A DNA stretch of 64,000 nt from Streptomyces hygroscopicus (lineage in GTDB: Bacteria > Actinomycetota > Actinomycetes > Streptomycetales > Streptomycetaceae). The stretch is taken from assembly GCA_002021875.1 (NCBI GenBank), contig CP018627.1:7254001-7318000 (forward strand). The letters run 5' to 3'. This document shows positions 25,891 to 35,294 of the stretch, piece after piece; the first letter of the stretch is position 1; every line of letters begins with the position of its first letter. The notes beneath the pieces were generated by a model. That model did not search any database. It saw nothing but the letters and a program-made list of their open reading frames with translations, and was not told where the DNA came from. A program made the translations under genes and the position numbers.

Positions 25891-26982
25891 TCAGATTCGC
25901 TGACTCCATGTCTCATGTCGGTATGCGCCCGGAGTCGACCCGGTCCAGCGCCGGAACGCCCGGTGGAACGCCGTGTCCTCGGAGAAGCCCAGCCGCGCGG
26001 CCAGGTCGGCGATGGGTTCGCCCCCTTCGGCCAGGCTGCTGACCGCCTCGTCACGCCGCACGGTGTCCTTGAGCTCCTGGAAGGACGTGCCCTCCTCCCG
26101 CAGCCGCCGCCGCAGCGTCGCCGGGCTGACCGCCAGCCGGGCGGCGACCTCGGGAAGCTCCGGGAGCCGCGCGGTGCGCCGGCCGCGTGGGCTCATCGCC
26201 GGGCCGCCGCGCGCCCGTAGGGCCCCGGTGAGCGCGTGCCGCACCTGCTCGGCGACGGTCGTCCCGTAGGCGCGGCGGCTGAGCAGCCCGGCGGGCGCGT
26301 GCCGCAGCAGCGTCTGGAGCGTGGACTCGTCCTGGACGACGGGGGCGGTCAGCCAGCGCCGGTCGAAACCGGCCGCTGTGCGCGGTGCGCCGAAGCGGGG
26401 CGGGCAGCCGAAGAGCGGCTCGTAGTCGTCGGCGTACGGGGGCGGGGGATAGGCGAACTGGGCCCACAGCAGCGGGATCCGGCGCCCGATCAGCCAGCCG
26501 GCGAGCCGGTGCCAGATGAGCATGAGCCATTCGGCCACGATGTGGTGCTCGGCCGCCGTAAGGCCGTCCGCATGCGGGCCCAGCCCGCCGCGCAGGGCCA
26601 ACACCGCCTCCCGGCCGTGGCCCGCGCCGCGCTCCAGGGCCAGATTGGGTCCGCCGGGGAAGAGCCGGTAGAAGCGGGCCCCGCGCTCCACCGCCGTGCC
26701 GAGGTCGGGGCAGCCCAGCGAGGCGTAGCACATCATCGCGAAGGTGCCGGGGCGGCTGCGGATGGTCCCCAGCCCCAGGAACTCGTCCCCGGTGGCCCGG
26801 TGCAGGGCGCGCACCAGCCGGGCGAACTGCTCGGGGGAGACGCGGGCGCGGTCGTCGGTGAGCAACAGCGGGGGTATCCGGGCCCGTTGCAGCAGGGGGA
26901 CGGTGTCGAGGCCGAGCCGCTGCGCACCGCGCAGCGCGGCCCGTACATGGTGCACCGTCACCGTCCGCCGCCCGCGCCCCAT
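25891..26982 (-). CDS. AraC family regulator with arabinose-binding-like N-domain (OruR/CfaR type)
   Basis: 363 residues. The N-terminal about 200 residues match the Arabinose_bd-type domain of AraC regulators that respond to lipids or amino acids (LGLGTIRSRPGTFAMMCYASLGCPDLGTA). The C-terminal about 90 residues hold two helix-turn-helix units (VAARLAVSPATLRRRLREEGTSFQELKD and IADLAARLGFSEDTAFHRAFRRWTGSTPGAYR). Start at ATG 26982; a TTG two codons earlier is less likely. The lipase just downstream suggests lipid-linked control. Confidence 0.9.
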   Translation of the reverse strand: MGRGRRTVTVHHVRAALRGAQRLGLDTVPLLQRARIPPLLLTDDRARVSPEQFARLVRALHRATGDEFLGLGTIRSRPGTFAMMCYASLGCPDLGTAVERGARFYRLFPGGPNLALERGAGHGREAVLALRGGLGPHADGLTAAEHHIVAEWLMLIWHRLAGWLIGRRIPLLWAQFAYPPPPYADDYEPLFGCPPRFGAPRTAAGFDRRWLTAPVVQDESTLQTLLRHAPAGLLSRRAYGTTVAEQVRHALTGALRARGGPAMSPRGRRTARLPELPEVAARLAVSPATLRRRLREEGTSFQELKDTVRRDEAVSSLAEGGEPIADLAARLGFSEDTAFHRAFRRWTGSTPGAYRHETWSQRI

Positions 26983-27040
26983 GGTCAAAACCGTAGCCCG
27001 ATCAGGGCGTCGCGTCAGCGGTGCGTCGCTGGACCCCTAC

Positions 27041-27125
27041 GCGGCGTGAGCGCCTTAAGGGCGGCGTGAGCCCCTTCAGGAGGGCGTGAGCGCCGTGAGT
27101 TGAGGACGGCGCGAGCGCCTTACGG
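27041..27125. repeat. 20-nt tandem array in a divergent promoter region
   Basis: Four imperfect copies of GCGGCGTGAGCGCCTTAAGG starting at 27041, 27061, about 27081 (longer, degenerate) and 27106. They lie between the AraC gene (minus) and the cupin gene (plus), 46 nt before the latter's ATG, so changes in copy number could alter the promoter. Confidence 0.8.
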
Positions 27126-27170
27126 GCTATCCTCGACGGCCCGGACGGACCTGTGAAAGCGGTGAGGGAC

Positions 27171-27617
27171 ATGACCACGACCCGGCGGCCCGCGACAGCC
27201 GAATGGCTTGCTCTCGAGCCCCATCCGGAGGGCGGCTGGTACCGGGAGACCTGGCGCAGCGACGTCACGGTGCGGCCGCCGGGGTACGAGGGCGAGCGCG
27301 CGACGGCCACGGCGATCTACTTCCTGCTGAGCCCCGGTGAGGAGTCCCGCTGGCATGTGGTGCGTTCGGCCGAGCTGTGGCTGTGGCACAGCGGCGGCCC
27401 GCTGCGGCTCCGGCTGGGCGGTACGGGCGACGGCCCGGAGGCGGCCGGCACGGAGCTGGTCCTGGGCCCCGATATCGCCTCCGGCCAGCGCCCCCAGGCT
27501 GTCGTCCCGCCGGGCACCTGGCAGTCGGCCCGTCCGGCGGCGGACGAGGAGGTCCTGGTGAGCTGTGTGGTCTCCCCGGGCTTCGACTTCGCCGACTTCC
27601 GGCTGCTGGAGGACTGA
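27171..27617 (+). CDS. Cupin_5 (DUF985) family protein
   Basis: 148-residue beta-barrel protein. LEPHPEGGWYRETWRS at the N-terminus, ATAIYFLLSPGEESRWHVVRSAELWLWHSG in the middle and VPPGTWQSARP are hallmarks of the DUF985 cupins, which often carry a metal or sugar nucleotide site; no function is assigned. ATG 27171 follows GAGGGA; a GTG at 27153 is possible. It is convergent with cspA across a terminator. Confidence 0.88.
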   Translation: MTTTRRPATAEWLALEPHPEGGWYRETWRSDVTVRPPGYEGERATATAIYFLLSPGEESRWHVVRSAELWLWHSGGPLRLRLGGTGDGPEAAGTELVLGPDIASGQRPQAVVPPGTWQSARPAADEEVLVSCVVSPGFDFADFRLLED

Positions 27618-27690
27618 CCGGCCCCGCGAGCCTCCGGGAAAGGCAGAACAGGCAGCAAAGCCAGAGAAGTCAGAGAAGAGGCAGAAAGGC

Positions 27691-27730
27691 AGGAGCCCCG
27701 CTTCCCCGCCAGGCGGGGAGCAGGGCTCCT
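27691..27730. terminator. Bidirectional hairpin terminator
   Basis: Stem of about 19 bp with two mismatches (AGGAGCC...CCCCGCC against GGCGGGG...GGGCTCCT) between the convergent cupin gene and the cold-shock gene. Confidence 0.85.
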
Positions 27731-27747
27731 TAGGTGGTGCTGTTGGA

Positions 27748-27951
27748 TCAGACGGGGCTGACGTTCTCCGCCTGGGGGCCCTTCGGACCCTGAGTGACGT
27801 CGAAGGTCACGGCCTGGTTCTCCTCAAGAGAACGGAAGCCGGTCGCGTTGATCGCGGAGTAGTGAACGAAGACATCGGGGCCGCCGCCGTCTTGGGCGAT
27901 GAAGCCGAAGCCCTTCTCGGCGTTGAACCACTTGACGGTTCCGGTAGCCAT
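27748..27951 (-). CDS. Cold-shock domain protein
   Basis: 67-residue single-stranded nucleic acid binding protein. RNP1 KGFGFIAQD and RNP2 VFVHYSAI are intact, and the C-terminus [10 protein letters not shown] is typical of streptomycete Csp proteins, which serve as RNA chaperones. The ribosome site is GGAGGG 4 nt before the ATG. The upstream about 150 nt up to near 28100 is AT-richer than the surroundings and probably a long structured leader, as known for cold-shock genes. It is divergent from mqnA. Confidence 0.97.
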   Translation of the reverse strand: MATGTVKWFNAEKGFGFIAQDGGGPDVFVHYSAINATGFRSLEENQAVTFDVTQGPKGPQAENVSPV

Positions 27952-28015
27952 AAGCCCTCCTTGGGCCAAAGGGTTGCCCTGCTCCAGAACCTGCAAGAAG
28001 TCTGAAAACTACAAA

Positions 28016-28042
28016 AGCCTGCGGTTACATGCTCCGCAGGCT
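28016..28042 (-). promoter_or_regulatory. Hairpin in the cold-shock gene leader
   Basis: AGCCTGCG (28016-28023) and CGCAGGCT (28035-28042) form a perfect 8-bp stem with an 11-nt loop, 65 nt upstream of the cold-shock ATG. It may stabilise the leader. The rest of 27952-28253 holds no gene that I can support, only the leader and the mqnA promoter region. Confidence 0.5.
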
Positions 28043-28085
28043 CTGTACTGCAAGGAAACCAAACTGCAACTTGCGGCGAGCCTAG

Positions 28086-29237
<1,152 letters not shown>

Positions 29238-29315
29238 TTCCGGACCGCACCGACCTGCGTGGATGGCGGGAACACCCCCTAAGCTGGACCGGCGCACGGA
29301 GGGGGAGGCAACGCG

Positions 29316-31112
29316 ATGGATCCGCTGGGAGCGGACGATCCGCAGGTCATCGGCGCGTACCGGCTGCTCGGACGGCTCGGTTCGGGCGGGATGGGCCGGG
29401 TCTTTGTGGGACGCAGCGCGGGCGGGCGCACGGTAGCGGTGAAGGTTGTGCACGCCCATTTCGCGCTGGACGAGGAGTTCCGCGCCCGCTTCCGGCGTGA
29501 GGTCGACGCCGCGCGCCGGGTCGGCGGCGCCTTTACCGCGCCGGTCCTGGACGCCGACCCGGAGGCGCGCATTCCGTGGGTGGCCACCGGCTATGTCGCG
29601 GGCCCTCCGCTCAACCAGGCGGTGTCCGACGAGGGGCCGTTGCCCGAGTCGGCGGTGCGGGCCCTGGGCGCGGGGCTCGCCGAGGCACTGGCCGCGGTGC
29701 ACGCCCTCGGCCTGGTCCACCGCGACGTCAAGCCGTCCAATGTGCTGCTCGCGCTCGACGGTCCCCGTCTGATCGACTTCGGCATCGCCCGGGCCACCGA
29801 GGGCACGGTGTCGCTGACCTCGACCGGCGCCTCCATCGGCTCGCCCGGCTATATGGCGCCCGAGCAGATCCTGGGCGAGGGCGTCGAGGGCGCGGCCGAT
29901 GTCTTCTCCCTGGGCGCGGTGCTGGCGTACGCGGCGACGGGCAAGCCGCCGTTCCCGGGCGACACTTCGGCCGCGCTGCTCTACAAGGTGGTGCACGACG
30001 AGCCCCGGCTCGGCCCCGAGCTGACGGGGGAGCTGCGCGATCTGGTCGCCGCGTGCCTCGCCAAGAACCCGGCCGACCGCCCCACCCCCGAGCGGATCGT
30101 ACGGCGCCTCGCTCCGGAGGACGGCGCCTCGGGGCTCGCACGGCCGGGCTGGCTGCCGGGGGCGCTGGTGGAGCGGGTGAGCCGGCAGGTGGTGGAACTG
30201 CTCGACCTGGAGGCGGAGGCCGTGGCCCCGCCGCGCGTGGCCGAGCCGCCCGCAATAGGGCCGCCCGCTATAGGGCCGTCCGCTATAGGGCCGTCATCCA
30301 TAGGGCCGTCCTCGGCCGAGCCGTCGGCCACGGAGCCACCCGCCGCCGAGCCCTCCACCACCCAGCCGCCCGCCGCGGACTCACCGACCCCGCCGCCCAC
30401 CCCGGCCCCGGCCTCACCCCTGCTGGGCGCCTTCGGCCCGCCCGACCCGTCGTACGCCAACGGGCTGCCCCCGAAGGACCACCCCGGACCTCCGCTCCCC
30501 TCCCCGCCGTCGTCGAAACCGGGCGGCCGCAGTGTCGCGCTCTCCGCCGCCGTCGGCGGTAAGAAGCGCCCCAAGGCGCTGAGCTGCACGCTGGTGCTGT
30601 CCGTCGCGGGCGCGCTGGCCGTCGCGACGACCGCCGCCGTGCTCTTCAAGGTGCTGCCCGGCGGCTCCGGCGACAACAACGACCAGGGCGCCGCGGACCC
30701 CCGCCCCTCCGCCACCGGACGGAACCCGGGAGACGGAGCGCACGACGGCTCCGGGAAGGGTGCCGTGCCCAAGGCGTTCCTCGGCACCTGGCAGGGCGAT
30801 CTGACCTCCGACTCGGGTATCCCGGTGGGCACCTTGACCATCACCTTCCGGCAGGGGCGGACCGGGCAGGACGTCGCCAGCGGCCGGGTCAGGCTGTCGG
30901 TGCTGCGCTGCGACAGCACCTGGAAGCTGGTGTCGGCGGCCCCGAAACAACTCCACCTCGACGCGCGCCTGAAGGGCTCCGAGCCCCAGCAGGGGTGCAG
31001 CGACGCCTCGACGGACGAGCGGTTCACCCTCACCTCCGACGGGGCGCTCAGCTACCAGGCGAAGGACGACCAGGCGGGTGACCCCACGGGCACTCTGCGC
31101 AAGCTGGAATGA
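29316..31112 (+). CDS. Serine/threonine protein kinase with extracytoplasmic domain
   Basis: 598-residue PknB-like receptor kinase. In the kinase domain the glycine loop is G22SGGMGRVFVG, the ATP lysine K43, the catalytic loop H135RDVKPSN and the metal site D154FG; SPGYMAPEQ follows. After about residue 280 comes a Pro/Ala/Ser-rich linker with PPAIG/PSAIG repeats. A single membrane helix (ALSCTLVLSVAGALAVATTAAVLF, about residues 420-443) leads to an external domain of about 120 residues with two cysteines and no PASTA repeat (TWQGDLTSDSGIPVGTLTITFRQG). Domain ligand and targets are unknown. It sits between mqnA and mqnC in the same direction. Confidence 0.93.
   Translation: MDPLGADDPQVIGAYRLLGRLGSGGMGRVFVGRSAGGRTVAVKVVHAHFALDEEFRARFRREVDAARRVGGAFTAPVLDADPEARIPWVATGYVAGPPLNQAVSDEGPLPESAVRALGAGLAEALAAVHALGLVHRDVKPSNVLLALDGPRLIDFGIARATEGTVSLTSTGASIGSPGYMAPEQILGEGVEGAADVFSLGAVLAYAATGKPPFPGDTSAALLYKVVHDEPRLGPELTGELRDLVAACLAKNPADRPTPERIVRRLAPEDGASGLARPGWLPGALVERVSRQVVELLDLEAEAVAPPRVAEPPAIGPPAIGPSAIGPSSIGPSSAEPSATEPPAAEPSTTQPPAADSPTPPPTPAPASPLLGAFGPPDPSYANGLPPKDHPGPPLPSPPSSKPGGRSVALSAAVGGKKRPKALSCTLVLSVAGALAVATTAAVLFKVLPGGSGDNNDQGAADPRPSATGRNPGDGAHDGSGKGAVPKAFLGTWQGDLTSDSGIPVGTLTITFRQGRTGQDVASGRVRLSVLRCDSTWKLVSAAPKQLHLDARLKGSEPQQGCSDASTDERFTLTSDGALSYQAKDDQAGDPTGTLRKLE
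30246..30305 (+). repeat. 15-nt in-frame repeats in the kinase linker
   Basis: Four consecutive 15-nt units (30246, 30261, 30276, 30291) close to CCGCCCGCTATAGGG encode PPAIG/PSAIG/PSSIG in the juxtamembrane linker. The rare ATA codon occurs in all four, showing recent duplication at DNA level. Confidence 0.9.
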
Positions 31113-31218
31113 GCGGGGGCGGGGTGCGCTGATGTGCCCGCCCCGTACTCGTACTGGCGTACAGGCGCTGGCGTACGCTGGGTCGGTCCACCCATAAACC
31201 TCCGAAAGGTACGCCCCG

Positions 31219-32418
31219 GTGACCGCAAACGCAGAGGTGCAGGTAGTCCTCGACCGCGCCGCCGACGGGGGTCGGATCACCCCACAAGAGGCGCTCGACC
31301 TTTACCGTTCGGCTCCGCTGCACGCGCTGGGGGCCGCCGCCGACGCGGTCCGGCGCCGTCGCTACGCGGGCACCGAGCACATCGCGACGTACATCATCGA
31401 ACGGAACATCAACTACACCAACGTCTGCGTCACGGCGTGCAAGTTCTGCGCCTTCTACGCCGCGCCGAAGGACACGGCGAAGGGCTGGAGCCGCGATCTC
31501 GACGACATCCTGCGGCGCTGCGCGGAGACCGTCGAGCTGGGCGGCACGCAGATCATGTTCCAGGGCGGCCACCACCCGGACTACGGCGTGGAGTACTACG
31601 AGAAGCACTTCTCGGCCATCAAGAAGGCGTTCCCGCAGCTGGTGATCCACTCGCTGGGGGCGTCCGAGGTCGAGCACATGGCGCGGATCTCGGGCGTCTC
31701 GGCCGAGGAGGCCATCCGCCGTATCCACGCGGCCGGTCTCGACTCCTTCGCGGGCGCGGGCGCCGAGCTGCTGCCGGAACGGCCGCGCAAGGCCATCGCA
31801 CCGCTGAAGGAGTCCGGCGAGCGCTGGCTGGAGATCATGGAGATCGCCCATAACCTCGGCGTGGAGTCCACCTCCACCATGCTGATGGGCACCGGCGAGA
31901 CCAACGCCGAGCGGATCGAGCACCTCCGCATGATCCGTGATGTGCAGGACCGTACGGGCGGCTTCCGCGCCTTCATCCCGTACACCTACCAGCCCGAGAA
32001 CAACCACCTGAAGGGCCAGACGCAGGCGACCGTCTTCGAGTACCTGCGGATGATCGCCATCGCCCGGCTCTTTCTCGACAACGTCGCCCATATCCAGGGT
32101 TCCTGGCTGACCGTCGGCAAGGAGGCCGGCCAGCTGGCCCTGCACTACGGGGCGGACGACCTCGGCTCGGTGATGCTGGAGGAGAACGTGGTCTCCTCGG
32201 CGGGTGCCCGTCACCGCTCCAACCGGATGGAGCTGCTCCACCTCATCCGCGCGGCCGGCCGGGTCCCCGCGCAGCGTGCGACGACGTACGAGCACCTGGT
32301 GGTGCACGACGACCCGGCGAACGACCCGGTCGACGACCACGTCGTCTCGCATCTGTCCTCGACGGCGATCGACGGTGGCACGGCCCACCCCGAGCTGACG
32401 GTGATCCAGGCGTCCTGA
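31219..32418 (+). CDS. mqnC: Cyclic dehypoxanthine futalosine synthase (MqnC)
   Basis: 399-residue radical SAM enzyme that cyclises dehypoxanthine futalosine, forming the naphthoquinone ring system. The cluster cysteines are Cys70, Cys74 and Cys77 in CVTACKFC. QIMFQGGHHPDYGVEYYE and FIPYTYQPENNHLKG distinguish MqnC from MqnE. The GTG start follows CGAAAGG. Its TGA overlaps the ATG of the next gene (TGATG), so the small amidohydrolase-like protein is co-translated. Confidence 0.97.
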   Translation: MTANAEVQVVLDRAADGGRITPQEALDLYRSAPLHALGAAADAVRRRRYAGTEHIATYIIERNINYTNVCVTACKFCAFYAAPKDTAKGWSRDLDDILRRCAETVELGGTQIMFQGGHHPDYGVEYYEKHFSAIKKAFPQLVIHSLGASEVEHMARISGVSAEEAIRRIHAAGLDSFAGAGAELLPERPRKAIAPLKESGERWLEIMEIAHNLGVESTSTMLMGTGETNAERIEHLRMIRDVQDRTGGFRAFIPYTYQPENNHLKGQTQATVFEYLRMIAIARLFLDNVAHIQGSWLTVGKEAGQLALHYGADDLGSVMLEENVVSSAGARHRSNRMELLHLIRAAGRVPAQRATTYEHLVVHDDPANDPVDDHVVSHLSSTAIDGGTAHPELTVIQAS

Positions 32419-32867
32419 TGCTCACGCTCCACGCGGCGCCCGTCGTCCGGTACACCCCCGACGACGCGGCGCCGCTGCACGAGGCCGCCGTCGCGGTCGA
32501 CGGCGACCGCATCGCGGCCATCGGCCCCCTGGAGGAGCTGCGGCGGGCCTATCCGCGGGCCCGGGTGCGGGAGTGGCCCGGGGAGCTCGGCCCGGCCCTC
32601 GTCCACGAGGGCCCGGTGCCCGACGCGCCCAGCCCGCGGGAGCGGATCCACGCCCTGCTGCGGCGGGGCGCGACCGCCGTTCTCGCGCACCACCTCGGCG
32701 ACGCCGAGCTGCGCGCGGCCGCCCACCGGGGCGGCATCGCCGTCCTGGACCGGCCCCGGCCGCCCGTCCTCGCCCCGGACGGCCGCGCGGACCTGGCCGT
32801 CTTCGACGCGGACGGCGCGTGCCTGGCCACGGTGGTGGCGGGGCGGCTGGTGCACCGGCGCCGCTGA
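32418..32867 (+). CDS. Amidohydrolase-like beta-sandwich protein without catalytic barrel
   Basis: 149 residues. The N-terminus LHAAPVVRYTPDDAAPLHEAAVAVDGDRIAAIGPLEELR and the C-terminus LAPDGRADLAVFDADGACLATVVAGRLVHRR are the two halves of the beta-sandwich that flanks the TIM barrel in imidazolonepropionase/chlorohydrolase-type amidohydrolases. Between them only about 60 residues remain, and the metal-binding HxH, Lys/His and Asp motifs of the barrel are absent; RRGATAVLAHHLGDAELRAAAHRGGIAVL could be barrel remnant. It overlaps mqnC by 1 nt and is followed by menG after 54 nt. A catalytic amidohydrolase function looks impossible; a structural or relic role in menaquinone synthesis is inference. 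Confidence 0.8.
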   Translation: MLTLHAAPVVRYTPDDAAPLHEAAVAVDGDRIAAIGPLEELRRAYPRARVREWPGELGPALVHEGPVPDAPSPRERIHALLRRGATAVLAHHLGDAELRAAAHRGGIAVLDRPRPPVLAPDGRADLAVFDADGACLATVVAGRLVHRRR

Positions 32868-32921
32868 GGCACGCCGGGCCCCGGGCGGGGGCACGGGGCG
32901 CGGGAGGTGAACAATGGGGGC

Positions 32922-33614
32922 GTGAGCCGAGCATCCCTGGACAAGCAGCCGCACGAAGTCGCCGCCATGTTCGACGGCGTGGCGGCCAAATACGACCTCA
33001 CCAACGATGTGCTGTCGCTCGGGCAGGCCCGGCTGTGGCGCAAGGCGGTCGCCCGGGCCGTGGACGCGCGCGCCGGTGAGCGGGTGCTCGACCTCGCCGC
33101 CGGTACGGGGACGTCCTCGCTGCCCTTCCAGGCGGCGGGCGCGTACGTGGTGCCGTGCGACTTCTCGCTCGGGATGCTCCGGGAGGGCAAGAAGCGCCAT
33201 CCGCGGCTGCCGCTGACGGCGGGCGACGCGACCCGGCTGCCCTTCGCGGACGGGGTCTTCGACGCCGTCACGATCTCCTTCGGGCTGCGCAACATCCAGG
33301 ACACGCAGGGGGCGCTGCGCGAGATGCTGCGGGTGACCCGGCCCGGCGGACGGGTCGTCATCTGCGAGTTCAGCCACCCCACATGGGAGCCGTTCCGCAC
33401 CGTCTACAGCGAGTATCTGATGCGCGCGCTGCCGCCGATCGCGACGTCGGTCAGCAGCAACCCGGACGCGTATGTCTACCTCGCCGAGTCCATCCGCACC
33501 TGGCCGGATCAGCCCCGTCTCGCCGCCCGGCTGCGGGCGGCGGGCTGGGAGCGGCCGGCCTGGCGCAACCTCACCGGCGGCGTGGTGGCCCTCCACCGGG
33601 CGTACAAGCCGTAA
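32922..33614 (+). CDS. menG: Demethylmenaquinone methyltransferase
   Basis: 230-residue SAM-dependent C-methyltransferase of the UbiE/MenG family, the last step of menaquinone synthesis. [22 protein letters not shown], the SAM motif [38 protein letters not shown] and [18 protein letters not shown] are all typical. The GTG at 32922 ([10 protein letters not shown]) was chosen; a GTG at 32907 would add five residues. The stop region is repeated downstream in an array with four GCCGTAAGGCGG copies. Confidence 0.97.
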   Translation: MSRASLDKQPHEVAAMFDGVAAKYDLTNDVLSLGQARLWRKAVARAVDARAGERVLDLAAGTGTSSLPFQAAGAYVVPCDFSLGMLREGKKRHPRLPLTAGDATRLPFADGVFDAVTISFGLRNIQDTQGALREMLRVTRPGGRVVICEFSHPTWEPFRTVYSEYLMRALPPIATSVSSNPDAYVYLAESIRTWPDQPRLAARLRAAGWERPAWRNLTGGVVALHRAYKP

Positions 33615-33692
33615 GGCGGCCACGAACGCGGCGTACGGGCCGTAAGGCGGCCGTACGGGCCGTAACGGCGGCCTACGAGCCGTAAGGCGGCC
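33608..33692. repeat. Imperfect tandem array spanning the menG stop codon
   Basis: Four copies of GCCGTAAGGCGGCC (third with one inserted C) starting at 33608, 33639, 33659 and 33679, each preceded by TACRRG, so the last three units are 20 nt apart. The first copy contains the menG stop TAA. Spacing is not a multiple of three. From 33693 to 33832 I see only the leader of the next gene. Confidence 0.88.
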
Positions 33693-33832
33693 ACGGGCGG
33701 CCACCGGCCGGGCCGCGGGGGACGGCTCCTTGCGCCCCTTCGCGAGTGCCGGAGTTACGCCCCCCATAGACTGCAGGTGTCCAGTGCCCGGCGTGACCGG
33801 CACGCCGTTACCGAGGCTTGGGGAGACCCCGC

Positions 33833-35143
33833 GTGAGCGAGACCGCACCCACCGAGAGCGCGTCCTTTGGGATCTCGGAGCGCAGCGCCGATGTGATCGT
33901 CGTCGGCGCCGGACCGGCCGGCTCCACCACCGCGTACCACCTCGCCAAGGCGGGGCTGGATGTGCTGCTGCTGGAGAAGACGGCCTTTCCGCGCGAGAAG
34001 GTGTGCGGTGACGGCCTGACCCCGCGCGCCACCAAGCAGCTCGTGGCCATGGGCATCGACATCTCCGAGGAGGCGGGCTGGCTGCGCAACCGGGGCCTGC
34101 GGATCATCGCCGGCGGGGTGCGGCTGCAGCTCGACTGGCCGGATCTGGCCGCGTACCCCAACTACGGCCTGGTCCGTAAGCGCGACGACTTCGACGAGCA
34201 GCTGGCGCGGCAGGCGCAGAAGGCCGGGGCCCGGCTGTACGAGCGCTGCAATGTGGGCGCCCCGATCACCGACGAGCGCACCGGCCGGATCACCGGGGTC
34301 CACGCGAAGCTGGGCGAGGAGAAGACGCCCGTCACCTTCCACGCGCCCCTGGTGGTCGCCGCCGACGGCAACTCCACCCGGCTCTCGCTCGCCATGGGGC
34401 TGCACCGGCGCGAGGACCGTCCGATGGGCGTGGCGGTGCGGACGTACTTCACGTCGCCCCGCCATGACGACGACTACCTGGAGTCCTGGCTGGAGTTGTG
34501 GGACCGGCGCGGTGCGCAGGACCGGCTGCTGCCCGGCTACGGCTGGATCTTCGGCATGGGCGACGGCACGAGCAATGTGGGGCTGGGCGTCCTCAACACC
34601 TCGTCCTCCTTCAAGGAGCTCGACTGGCGCGAGGTCCTCAAGGCGTGGTGCGCGTCGATGCCGGAGGACTGGGGCTACACCCCGGAGAACATGACCGGCC
34701 CGATCCGCGGCGCCGCCCTCCCGATGGCCTTCAACCGGCAGCCGCACTACACCCGCGGGCTGCTGCTCGTCGGTGACGCGGGCGGCATGGTCAACCCGTT
34801 CAACGGCGAGGGCATCGCCTATGCGATGGAATCCGGACAGATCGCCGCGGACGTGATCGTCCAGGCCCATGCCCGCGCCACCGCCCCCCAGCGCGAACTG
34901 GCCCTCCAGCGCTACCCGAAGGTCCTCAAGGACACCTACGGCGGCTATTACACGCTGGGCCGGGCGTTCGTGAAGCTGATCGGCAATCCGAAGGTCATGA
35001 AGCTGGCGGCGCAGCGCGGGCTGACGCATCCGATGCTGATGCGGTTCACCCTCAAGCTGCTGGCGAATCTGACGGATCCGACGGGCGGCGACGCGATGGA
35101 CCGCATTATCAACGGCCTCACCAAGGTGACCCCGCGAGCCTGA
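33833..35143 (+). CDS. Geranylgeranyl reductase family FAD protein (MenJ-like)
   Basis: 436-residue flavoprotein of the geranylgeranyl reductase/MenJ family. The FAD motif VIVVGAGPAGSTTAYHLAKAG is near residue 21, KVCGDGLTPRA is the family CxG-type motif near 58, YGWIFGMGDG near 236 and LLVGDAGGMVNPFNGEGI near 312. Relatives reduce isoprenoid double bonds; mycobacterial MenJ saturates one unit of the menaquinone tail. The position right after menG, and the partly saturated MK-9 that streptomycetes make, suggest menaquinone as substrate, but chlorophyll- or lipid-type substrates cannot be excluded. It is followed by a space to the convergent VOC gene. Confidence 0.88.
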   Translation: MSETAPTESASFGISERSADVIVVGAGPAGSTTAYHLAKAGLDVLLLEKTAFPREKVCGDGLTPRATKQLVAMGIDISEEAGWLRNRGLRIIAGGVRLQLDWPDLAAYPNYGLVRKRDDFDEQLARQAQKAGARLYERCNVGAPITDERTGRITGVHAKLGEEKTPVTFHAPLVVAADGNSTRLSLAMGLHRREDRPMGVAVRTYFTSPRHDDDYLESWLELWDRRGAQDRLLPGYGWIFGMGDGTSNVGLGVLNTSSSFKELDWREVLKAWCASMPEDWGYTPENMTGPIRGAALPMAFNRQPHYTRGLLLVGDAGGMVNPFNGEGIAYAMESGQIAADVIVQAHARATAPQRELALQRYPKVLKDTYGGYYTLGRAFVKLIGNPKVMKLAAQRGLTHPMLMRFTLKLLANLTDPTGGDAMDRIINGLTKVTPRA

Positions 35144-35294
35144 CGGCCCCGTAAGGGCCTCGGCTCGACCGAAGGGCGGCCGGCGCCCCGAAGGGTGCGA
35201 GGCCGTATCAATATGCGGCTCCGCCGCGGGGCGCGACCAGCCACGGCGGCGCCGCAGACGGCCGACGGCGTATGGGGGCACTCCAGCGGGGCGC

